A stretch of DNA of 41,411 nt, taken from positions 1 to 41,411 of the forward strand of contig DASXLG010000231.1 of the NCBI GenBank assembly GCA_036496425.1, given 5' to 3'. This document shows, one piece after another, positions 1 to 7,203 of this stretch (the first letter of the stretch is position 1; every line of letters begins with the position of its first letter). This stretch comes from Terriglobia bacterium (lineage in GTDB: Bacteria; Acidobacteriota; Terriglobia; 20CM-2-55-15). The notes beneath the pieces are model-generated. The model worked only from the letters and a program-made list of their open reading frames with translations, did not search any database and was not told the origin of the DNA. Made by a program: the position numbers and the translations under genes.

Positions 1-436
1 CCGAGGCAAAGGGTAATGTGAATTGGGCGGCCGGGGTGATGGCGCCCGCTCCATCCAGGTCCGTCAGCGCCGTATTTCCATTCAGGAAAAAGCCGGTCAG
101 GCCCGCGGTGCTGCTGGTCGCCTGTATCCAGCCGTTAAAGGTTCCCGACCCGAAAAGATCGCTGAAGACTTTGGCCGCCTGCCCACCGGCAGGGATCTGC
201 AGCGTGGCCGGATTCTGGCCGCCAGCGGGCGCATACAACGTTCCATCAGGAAGAAACGCCGTAAAGGTTACGGAAGCATTCGATGCGGTGGGATTCCCCA
301 CCGCCAGCCCGCTGAAAAGAGTGGAATTGGAAATGACCCTGGGGAAATTCAGGACTGTCTGCGCAAATGCATTAACCCCGAAAACCTGGACCAGGCCAAG
401 CAGAAATATGAGAACGACCGCCCGTCTTAAAACCAC
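1..436 (-). CDS. Secreted protein of unknown function, 5' part only
   Basis: This gene runs off the left edge; 145 codons from the proposed GTG are visible. The product starts with a clear signal peptide: basic VLRRA, a hydrophobic run, then FAQT as a likely cleavage site near residue 24. The mature part is rich in G, N, T and S and reads as short beta repeats (TLFSGLAVGNPTAS, a TFTAFLPDGTL stretch, GWIQATSS, TDLDGAGAITP). Such modules occur in secreted soil-bacterial proteins, but I know no formal family name or function. There is no ATG in frame near the signal peptide, so GTG at 434-436 is the best start, without a good ribosome site. It lies 108 bases downstream of the SpoIIE phosphatase gene on the same strand. 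The plus-strand frames over this stretch are shadows. Confidence 0.6.
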   Translation of the reverse strand, partial: MVLRRAVVLIFLLGLVQVFGVNAFAQTVLNFPRVISNSTLFSGLAVGNPTASNASVTFTAFLPDGTLYAPAGGQNPATLQIPAGGQAAKVFSDLFGSGTFNGWIQATSSTAGLTGFFLNGNTALTDLDGAGAITPAAQFTLPFAS

Positions 437-544
437 AATAAATTGCTCGATTCGGGTTTCGCGACTCCTACGCGTCACCGGGATTGGAGAGGCTTACCTT
501 AAGATGGCGACCTCTACCGAGTAAAGCCCAAAATTCGCGAAATT

Positions 545-1852
545 TTATCCGAATTTCAGAACGATCAGGGTGCTGTCGTCGTGGGTCGGTTCATCCCCGA
601 CAAATTCCTTCAGCGCCCCGCGAATATTTTCATGAATGGCGCTGGCTGAAGAGCGCCGTGAGGAGCTCACAACCTCGACCAGACGGTCGACTCCAAATTG
701 TTCGTCCTGCTCGTTTTCGGCTTCACTGACGCCATCCGTATAGACGACCAGCACGGCTCCAGTGTCCACCATCGAAATCTCGCGTTTGAACTTCAGCCTG
801 GAAAACAAACCCACCGGCGGCGCGCCGCCCCCGTCGAACAGCGTTGTAACACCTGCCCCCGAGACCATCAGTGGAGGATTGTGGCCGGCCCGGATGTAAT
901 GGACCCGGCGGCCGACAGGGTCCACAAGCATGATCAGCATGGTCACAAAAACCCCGGCACCGGTTGTTTCGACGAAGGTTTCATTCAGGATGGCCGTCAC
1001 ATCTTCGATGGCGTGCACGTGGCGGACAAGGGCACGACACGCCGCGTGTAAGGACGACATGACGAGCGCGGCCCCGATTCCCTTCCCGGCGACGTCTCCG
1101 AGGAGTACAAGAAACCGCCCGTCCTCCATCGGAAAGTAACCGAGATAGTCTCCGCCGACGGCCTCACACATTTCGCTGGAGGCGCAAATCTCAACTCCAC
1201 CGTAGCTGGCAGGGATATTCGGATAAAAATTCTGCTGTATCTCGCGGGCAAGAACCAGTTCCTGCTCCATCTTGCGCTTTTCGACAATCTCGCGATGCAA
1301 CTGGGCATTTTCTAGCGCCAGGCCGACATGTACCGAAACGCCGGCAAGAAATTCCTCGTCCTCTTCCGTCAGGGGCTTCGCTCGGTTCATCAACTCGAGT
1401 ACGCCCACAATCTCGCCGACGCGATTCACAATGGGCATGCAATAGATGTCGTTGGTACGGAATCCAAGTTGGGCGTCGAAACTCGAGTCGAACCGGGGGT
1501 CGTTATAGGCGTCCGGAATATTGATCGTCTCGCCGGTCGCGGCCACGGCCCCGGCAATGCCAACCCCAAGGGGCACCACGATGTCCCCACCGTCGACTTC
1601 CTGGGCCACCAAAGAACGGATACGGCGCTGACCGCGCTCCGTGACAAAAACCGTGCCGCGTTCAGTCCCCACCTCTTCGCGGATGAGGCGCAGGATGATT
1701 GTCGTCAACTCAGCGAGATCCAGCGTCGAATTAAGAAGCTTCGCGGCTTCCAGAATCCGCTGCAGACGCTCGATGCTTCTCAGCGCATCTTGATGAGAGG
1801 GGATGGGGCGAGTCATATCCAATTCCGGCGTCATTAGGCCACAGTCCGGCAC
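545..1852 (-). CDS. GAF domain - SpoIIE/RsbU-type PP2C phosphatase
   Basis: A cytoplasmic serine/threonine phosphatase of the kind that dephosphorylates anti-sigma-factor antagonists in partner-switching pathways. Residues about 45-190 form a GAF sensor domain (GTVFVTERG, VPLGVGIAG, GVLELMNRA). A short helical linker (EIVEKRKMEQELVLAREIQQNFYP) leads into the SpoIIE catalytic domain, about 225-435, with VGGDYLGYF, LLGDVAGKGIGAAL, YTDGVSEAEN and the terminal DDSTLIVLKF; these hold the acidic metal ligands. No anti-sigma or antagonist gene is nearby, so its target is unknown. The frame opens with GTG at 1852; in-frame ATGs at 1834 and 1816 are equally possible, and the last has GGA nine bases upstream. 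It follows the TPR gene by 31 bases and is probably cotranscribed with it. Confidence 0.9.
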   Translation of the reverse strand: MPDCGLMTPELDMTRPIPSHQDALRSIERLQRILEAAKLLNSTLDLAELTTIILRLIREEVGTERGTVFVTERGQRRIRSLVAQEVDGGDIVVPLGVGIAGAVAATGETINIPDAYNDPRFDSSFDAQLGFRTNDIYCMPIVNRVGEIVGVLELMNRAKPLTEEDEEFLAGVSVHVGLALENAQLHREIVEKRKMEQELVLAREIQQNFYPNIPASYGGVEICASSEMCEAVGGDYLGYFPMEDGRFLVLLGDVAGKGIGAALVMSSLHAACRALVRHVHAIEDVTAILNETFVETTGAGVFVTMLIMLVDPVGRRVHYIRAGHNPPLMVSGAGVTTLFDGGGAPPVGLFSRLKFKREISMVDTGAVLVVYTDGVSEAENEQDEQFGVDRLVEVVSSSRRSSASAIHENIRGALKEFVGDEPTHDDSTLIVLKFG

Positions 1853-1883
1853 GAAAAGTCACATTACAAATTCGGAAGATTTA

Positions 1884-4040
1884 TCAGTGCAGTAAAGCGA
1901 GTCTCTTCCGCACCTGCGCGACATAAGGCGAGTTCGTGGCGCCATAGCGCCGAAGGTATTCCTGGAGCGGCTGCCTGGCGGCCGGGATATCGCCCTTCAT
2001 TTGCTCCACCATTGCCAGGTTCAAAGTCGCAGCGATATGGTCCGGCTGCTGCTCGAGAGTGGTGCGGAATTCACGGATGGCCGCATCCAGCATCTGTTTA
2101 CGAAGGTAGGTCACACCGAGTTCGTGGTAGGCATCCGGAAACGATGGCCTCAACTGAACGGCCCGTTCGAGGCTCAAAACCGCTTCGTCGAACTGCCCTT
2201 CCTCGTTATAAAGTGTACCCAGACTGCGATAGGCATCCGGCGCGAGCGGAGTGCTGGTCAACTCCTCGAATACTTTTTGAGCGCTGCCGCGTTCCCCCGC
2301 CCGGTCGTACGCCGCACCGAGCGTCAGTTTGAACGAGGTCATATCGGGACGAAGATAGACTGCTCGTTTATAGCTCTCGAGGGCGGCTTTGAAGTCGCCC
2401 TTCTGGCTGAGCGCTTCGCCTTTGTTGTAATGAGCCGCAAATGAATCCGGGTTGATTTCTAGCGCGCGGTTCACAGACGCAATCGCCTTATCCGGCTCGC
2501 GTTTCCGAATATATAAAACAGCGAGGTTAATAAAACCCTCCGTGAAGTCGGGCGCCAGTGTGGTCACTTTCCTTAGGACTTCTTCGGCTTTATCCAACTC
2601 CCCGTGATCCAGGTAGATCGCTGCAATATTCGAATAGGCCGCCTGAATGTCCGGCTTTATGGCCAAGGCTGCCTGGTACTCCCGGACGGCTTCAGGCAGA
2701 TGTTGAGAGTCCTGGTAGGCTTGTCCGAGATTGAAGTGCGGCCGGGCCTTGTCAGGCGCTTTCGCAACCGCATCCTCCCAAAGCGCAATGTTGTTGGCAT
2801 AGACGTTGTTCCGGGAATTTGTCATTACTGTAAAGGTGACAAGGATCGCAATCATTGCGGGCCAGCCCAGGTTTTTGTAGTTGCTCGCGAGCCATTGAAA
2901 GGCCCATGCAAACAGGAATGCGACTCCCAGGCCGGGGATATACGCCCGGTGTTCGAGGACAACATCCGCAAGCGGAATCACGGCGTATGCTGCGATCGGA
3001 GAGACGAGCAAAGCGGTAAGACCCAGCGACAGGAGCGGAGCGCTCCGGTAAAAACGCAGCGCCATCCAGGCCAGAACTCCGAAGATCGCAACCGAAAAAA
3101 GAAATTCCGGGCTGTACCAATGATCGACAGCCGGTATCTTCGGATCGGCACTCAGGGCAACAGGCGCGACAAAACGCGGAAAAAAATAGCTGACGACCGC
3201 CGTGGCGTACGTGCGGAAGTAGGTCCCCGCCGGCAGCACCTTGTCAAAGCCGGCATTGACCAGAATCTGGTTTCCTCCCACAGTCGCATAGATCGCCCTG
3301 ATCTGATCCCGGACCACGATCACGGTCACGAATGGAATCGCGCCAAGCGCCGCAATCCATCGCCAATCTTTCTTTTCAGTGCGAAGGAAAACCACCGCCG
3401 CCAGAAACAGCGGGAGCGTGATGGCCTCCTGCTTGGCCTGCCACGCCAGAAGCCCCGAAACTCCGGCAAGCGCAAAACAAAGAACGCGCAGATCGCGCCG
3501 CGCCGAATCCAGTGCCTTGAAGAACAGCAGAATCGATGCGAAGTAGAATGTCCCGCACAATTCGGACGACCGTCCCGCGATGTAAGTGACTGCCGCTGAA
3601 AACAACGGATGTACCGCAAACACAGCCGCTCCAGCGAAGGCAGCAAAGCGCGCCCGCAGCTCGCCGCGCAAGGCGGCGAGAATAATCCAGTAAACAAGCA
3701 CGACATTGATGACGTGCAAAACCAGGTTGACGAGGTGGTAGCTGAACGTCTCCACGCCGCTGAAGTAATAATTCAGACCGTAAGTGAAAAACAGCAGCTG
3801 CCGCCAGCCCGTCCCGATGGCAAACGCGTCCGCAAGCTTATGCACATTCATCAGATTGGGCTGCATGACGATCTGCTGATCATCGAACACGAACTTGCCG
3901 TTCATGCCGTTCGCATACGCAATGACTGTTATTGCGACCAGGACGAGAAGATGCGGAATCGCGCTGTCGAATCCCGGACGCACGGGAGCACTGCGTTTGG
4001 GCTTTGATTCAGCTTTCGGTGAGCTTGCGCGTGCTGGCAT
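1884..4040 (-). CDS. TMTC-like membrane protein with C-terminal TPR repeats
   Basis: A 718-residue protein with an N-terminal polytopic membrane half (about residues 30-430, some ten to twelve hydrophobic segments) and eight consecutive TPR repeats (about 435-715, each ending in the A-x-x-x-x-P-D pattern). Just after the first membrane segment is FVFDDQQIVMQP; an acidic pair in this loop is the expected signature of GT-C-fold glycosyltransferases, and the architecture matches the TMTC family, whose animal members are O-mannosyltransferases. A protein or lipid glycosyl transfer role with a polyprenyl-phosphate sugar donor is therefore plausible but unproven here. The start is supported by AGGA six bases before ATG. 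It lies 42 bases after thiD and 31 before the phosphatase gene, all on one strand. Confidence 0.8.
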   Translation of the reverse strand: MPARASSPKAESKPKRSAPVRPGFDSAIPHLLVLVAITVIAYANGMNGKFVFDDQQIVMQPNLMNVHKLADAFAIGTGWRQLLFFTYGLNYYFSGVETFSYHLVNLVLHVINVVLVYWIILAALRGELRARFAAFAGAAVFAVHPLFSAAVTYIAGRSSELCGTFYFASILLFFKALDSARRDLRVLCFALAGVSGLLAWQAKQEAITLPLFLAAVVFLRTEKKDWRWIAALGAIPFVTVIVVRDQIRAIYATVGGNQILVNAGFDKVLPAGTYFRTYATAVVSYFFPRFVAPVALSADPKIPAVDHWYSPEFLFSVAIFGVLAWMALRFYRSAPLLSLGLTALLVSPIAAYAVIPLADVVLEHRAYIPGLGVAFLFAWAFQWLASNYKNLGWPAMIAILVTFTVMTNSRNNVYANNIALWEDAVAKAPDKARPHFNLGQAYQDSQHLPEAVREYQAALAIKPDIQAAYSNIAAIYLDHGELDKAEEVLRKVTTLAPDFTEGFINLAVLYIRKREPDKAIASVNRALEINPDSFAAHYNKGEALSQKGDFKAALESYKRAVYLRPDMTSFKLTLGAAYDRAGERGSAQKVFEELTSTPLAPDAYRSLGTLYNEEGQFDEAVLSLERAVQLRPSFPDAYHELGVTYLRKQMLDAAIREFRTTLEQQPDHIAATLNLAMVEQMKGDIPAARQPLQEYLRRYGATNSPYVAQVRKRLALLH

Positions 4041-4082
4041 TACATCCTAAAAAGCAGGAATAGTGAGAAGGATTGTAGCATG

Positions 4083-4871
4083 TCAGCACCCGAGCGACAG
4101 GGGGTCGCAGGGCCCGATACCGCTGCCGATGCCGAGACCGTTCCGTATCGCTGCGGTTACCAGATCCTTGCTCAGCCCGACAGCCTCCCGAACCGATCGG
4201 CCCAACGCGAGATGCGCGGTGATTGCGGCCGATAAAACGCAGCCGGTGCCATGCGTATGGCGTGCGTCGATCCGTGGACATCGAAGGTGGACGAACTCTT
4301 CGCCATCGAAAAGTACATCGGTAACTTCTTCGCTGCGGCCATGCCCACCTTTTATTAAAACGTTTACCGCGCCCATTCCATGAATCCGGAGCGCGGCTTC
4401 CTCCATGTCTTCGATGTTGTCCACCGGCTTTCCTGTGAGTTCTCTTGCCTCATCGAGGTTCGGAGTTATCACACAGGCCAATGGTAAAAGCAGCCGCCGG
4501 AAAGATTGGATCGCCTCGGACGTCAACAGGCGGGCGCCCGAGGTGGACACCATTACCGGATCGACAACCACGTTCCGGACCCGGTACTCGTGAAGCTTCT
4601 GCGCCACAACCTCTACCGATCGAGTGGACAGTAACATGCCGGTTTTGGCGGAACCCGGCGGGATATCGGAGAGGACAGCGTCCAATTGCTGCTCCAGAAA
4701 ATCCGGCTCGATTTCCGCGACGCCGAAGACGCCCCGCGTATTTTGCGCCGTAAGTGCGGCGATGACGGCCATGCCGTAAACGCGCAACTGCGAGAATGTC
4801 TTCAGATCGGCCTGGATGCCGGCGCCGCCACTCGGATCGGAACCGGCAATCGTGAGGGCAATCTTGAGCAT
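4083..4871 (-). CDS. thiD: Hydroxymethylpyrimidine/phosphomethylpyrimidine kinase
   Basis: Phosphorylates HMP and then HMP-phosphate to HMP-pyrophosphate for thiamine synthesis; a cytoplasmic ribokinase-fold enzyme. The 262-residue product begins MLKIALTIAGSDPSGGAG, the substrate-binding N terminus of ThiD, and shows DPVMVSTSGARLL, TPNLDEARELTG, LIKGGHG and the anion-hole/catalytic HTHGTGCVLSAAI motif near the C terminus. The open frame extends 39 codons further upstream, but those residues are charged and unlike the family and overlap the divergent gene, so the internal ATG at 4871 is chosen. No other thi gene and no recognisable TPP riboswitch is in view. It heads the minus-strand cluster with the TPR and phosphatase genes. 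Confidence 0.95.
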   Translation of the reverse strand: MLKIALTIAGSDPSGGAGIQADLKTFSQLRVYGMAVIAALTAQNTRGVFGVAEIEPDFLEQQLDAVLSDIPPGSAKTGMLLSTRSVEVVAQKLHEYRVRNVVVDPVMVSTSGARLLTSEAIQSFRRLLLPLACVITPNLDEARELTGKPVDNIEDMEEAALRIHGMGAVNVLIKGGHGRSEEVTDVLFDGEEFVHLRCPRIDARHTHGTGCVLSAAITAHLALGRSVREAVGLSKDLVTAAIRNGLGIGSGIGPCDPLSLGC

Positions 4872-4886
4872 TTCAGGTCGATTATA

Positions 4887-5507
4887 ATGTTCTGTATGTT
4901 TCGCGCCGCAACGTTTCTCCTGGTTTTCACGGCAGCGGCCGTCGCGCAGACGCCGCCGCCGGGCCCGCCATTCGATCCGCTCAAGCATGCCAATCCGATC
5001 GTCACCTATGTCGAAACGAAGGACTTCCGGCCGCTCGCTCCCGATAAGGTCAAGAGCGAGGCTGGAATCGACCTTCTGGGACTGGGTCAGGATGAAGCCA
5101 AACAGGATTCGCTCGAGATCGCCGACGGCCGGTATGTGAAGAGCATGATTATTTTGAACTTTCGCACCGAAGTGACCTTCTATCCGGTCATCCGGCAGAA
5201 GTTCAAAATGAAAGACGACGGCGCCGAGGTCGTGATGTACTCGTTCCGTTTTCCAAAGGTCGCTCTACCGCAAGACTTCACGCAAATCGTCCTGAACGAA
5301 GCTTCCATTCAAAAGAAGAAGAAGCCCGCAGAAATGCGGTTTGGCGGTCAGAACGCCGAGACTCTCAGCATTCGGGGCGTACCTGCTCTCTACTTCGAAA
5401 AGGACGGTCAGATCACTGTTTACTGGCAGGAAGACAACGTTGCTCATACCGTGACGGCGAACCTGCCGCGAAACGACCTGTTCGGTATTATCGAAGACCT
5501 GCTTTGA
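4887..5507 (+). CDS. Small secreted protein of unknown function
   Basis: About 206 residues. It begins MFCMFRAATFLLVFTAAAVAQ, a typical short signal peptide ending in AQ, followed by a proline-rich stretch (TPPPGPPFDP) and a compact mixed domain with regular beta-like segments (SMIILNFRTEVTFYP, KMKDDGAEVVMYSFRFP, ITVYWQEDNVAHTV). I do not recognise the family and see no catalytic motif. Start could be ATG 4887 or 4896; the frame opens upstream at 4686 but that part is antisense to thiD. It is divergent from thiD with only 15 bases between starts, and the shared spacer contains the self-complementary ATTATAAT, which could serve as a -10 box on both strands. It ends 19 bases before the convergent GH57 gene. 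Confidence 0.7.
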   Translation: MFCMFRAATFLLVFTAAAVAQTPPPGPPFDPLKHANPIVTYVETKDFRPLAPDKVKSEAGIDLLGLGQDEAKQDSLEIADGRYVKSMIILNFRTEVTFYPVIRQKFKMKDDGAEVVMYSFRFPKVALPQDFTQIVLNEASIQKKKKPAEMRFGGQNAETLSIRGVPALYFEKDGQITVYWQEDNVAHTVTANLPRNDLFGIIEDLL

Positions 5508-5526
5508 GAAACGGATATTGCCGCAG

Positions 5527-7089
5527 TCAGGCTGGCGGAGGCGCCATCACCAGCTTCCGGCCTTCCAGGTTTTTCTTGATCGGCTCATCCAGGCCTTCGG
5601 GGCGCGGCATGCCGATCAAATGGAAGACGTTTCCGATGTGCTGTCTGAAAAGCGAGTCGAAGATGGCGTCGTTGTCGCTGGAGAAGTCGTTTCCGAACCA
5701 CCACATCCAATCGCTGCCTTCGGCGACGAGCAGCTCCTCATACGCCAGATCCCATTGTTCCCGGGGTGTTCGTTCCTTGCGCGCCATCAATGCTTCGCGG
5801 GCGCGGATAATCCAGCTCCAGGCCTGATGATCTTCGGGATGCCCGATCCAGATTCCGAAATTCGCTCCGGCCCAGGAGCCGGGCGCCAGCCAATCCAGTT
5901 TTTCGGCAGGCATCCGGTCCACAGCTTCCGATAACGTTACGGCCTCTAAAGCAGGCTCCTTCTGGATGTTCTCGAACAGGCGGCGCAGGAAGTCACGGCC
6001 ACTGTTGACGTAGTAGTCCCAGGGATTTTCGCCGTCCAATGCGATCAGCACATGACCGCCGCCGGGAACTTCTTTCAATCGTCGAACCAGATCGGCCGCG
6101 CCTTCGGCGGCGGAGGAATGCATGTACTGAAAACCTATCGAGTCGGAGAGCGGACGATCCCTGAAAAATAACGTGATGGCGCCACGCTTATAGGGGTGAT
6201 ACAGCCGGCGGCGATTGTCCCAATTGAGATCGACGCCGGACTTGGCAAGAATGCCCTCATCGGTAGCCATCCACCTGAAACCCAGCGATGCCGCCAGCAG
6301 AGCCACATCGTTCGACACGGAACCCTCGGACGGCCACAGCCCTTGCGGAACCTTGCCGAATCGTTCCTTCATGAAGATCTGCGCGCGGACGAGCTGCTCT
6401 CGCGCATCATATGGAAAATGCATGTCGACAGGAACGTTGCCGTCGACTTTGCTGTCGATCAGCAGAGGAAGAATCGGATGGTAGAACGGCGTGGTTGAAA
6501 TCTCGATGGAACCTTTATCCTGCAGCCGACGGTATTCCGGAATAATGTCACGGATCGTTTTCTGAACCAGCTTGCGCAGGCCGGCCTTGTCGCTTTCGCT
6601 GAAGTCTCTTCCCTTTTCCACCAGATCCGCCGGCCGCCGGTCATGATCCATCCAGGCGAGGCTCCACCACATTTGAACATCGCGAATGTCCTGGTCTGTG
6701 AATGAGCTGTGCCGGGATGCGTCGCTTCGCCTTTCATAAAGCTCAAAATATCGGGGAAACGGCTGGAGCATGGTCCGGATGGGGACCGGAAAGAAACGTT
6801 CCAGCACCATACTCCGCTCTTCCGGAGTCAGCTCCTCGGCCCGCTTGAAAGCCAGGTCGAACGATGCATCCTGGGCTTTTCCTTTTGCATACTCTTCCAG
6901 TTGCAGGACGAGCGAAGGAACCAGGTTAAAGGTCTGGTGAACTTCCGGGAATTCTTCGGCCAGGACCGGCATTCCCAGATAGTCCTTTGTTCCGTGGAGA
7001 TAGGCCCACGGCATGACATAGCTTTGCCGCACCGGATCCTTGTAAAAAGGCTGGTGCATGTGCCACAGAAATGAGACGAGAATCGACAT
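5527..7089 (-). CDS. Glycoside hydrolase family 57 protein
   Basis: A 520-residue GH57-type enzyme, the family of retaining alpha-amylases, 4-alpha-glucanotransferases and branching enzymes acting on alpha-glucans. Conserved region 1 is FLWHMHQPFY near the N terminus; GLWPSEGS carries the likely nucleophile Glu at about residue 255; LFFRDRPLSDSIGF, about 308-321, carries the likely acid/base Asp; ALDGENPWDYY follows at about 350. There is no signal peptide, so it is probably cytoplasmic, acting on glycogen or maltodextrin. The exact reaction cannot be told from the sequence. ATG 7089 (MSILVSFLWHMHQ) fits the family better than TTG at 7101. Its upstream region is filled by the first copy of the large palindromic repeat, shared with the divergent LptF-LptG gene. 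Confidence 0.9.
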   Translation of the reverse strand: MSILVSFLWHMHQPFYKDPVRQSYVMPWAYLHGTKDYLGMPVLAEEFPEVHQTFNLVPSLVLQLEEYAKGKAQDASFDLAFKRAEELTPEERSMVLERFFPVPIRTMLQPFPRYFELYERRSDASRHSSFTDQDIRDVQMWWSLAWMDHDRRPADLVEKGRDFSESDKAGLRKLVQKTIRDIIPEYRRLQDKGSIEISTTPFYHPILPLLIDSKVDGNVPVDMHFPYDAREQLVRAQIFMKERFGKVPQGLWPSEGSVSNDVALLAASLGFRWMATDEGILAKSGVDLNWDNRRRLYHPYKRGAITLFFRDRPLSDSIGFQYMHSSAAEGAADLVRRLKEVPGGGHVLIALDGENPWDYYVNSGRDFLRRLFENIQKEPALEAVTLSEAVDRMPAEKLDWLAPGSWAGANFGIWIGHPEDHQAWSWIIRAREALMARKERTPREQWDLAYEELLVAEGSDWMWWFGNDFSSDNDAIFDSLFRQHIGNVFHLIGMPRPEGLDEPIKKNLEGRKLVMAPPPA

Positions 7090-7108
7090 ATTAATGCACA
7101 ATATCTCT

Positions 7109-7195
7109 AGCCGCAGACGGGAACGACGCAGATGGGCGCATCAAACAATTTTCTCTTCCCGCGCCCATCTGCGTCATCCGCGTCATCTGCGGCTA
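7109..7195. repeat. Nonamer-periodic palindromic repeat, copy 1
   Basis: Arms at 7109-7139 and 7159-7195 are inverted copies around a short AT-rich loop. The right arm is built of 9-base steps (CATCTGCGT CATCCGCGT CATCTGCGG CTA); the left arm has diverged over about ten bases. The right arm, 37 bases at 7159-7195, is identical to that of copy 2. It fills nearly the whole 114-base divergent spacer between the GH57 and LptF-LptG starts, so promoters for both must lie in or against it. Confidence 0.9.
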
Positions 7196-7203
7196 TAAAG
7201 TAA

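Noticed and set aside
2604-3599. A 331-codon plus-strand open frame
   Set aside because: It is antisense to the TMTC-like gene and its product is very rich in Arg and Gln; a shadow.
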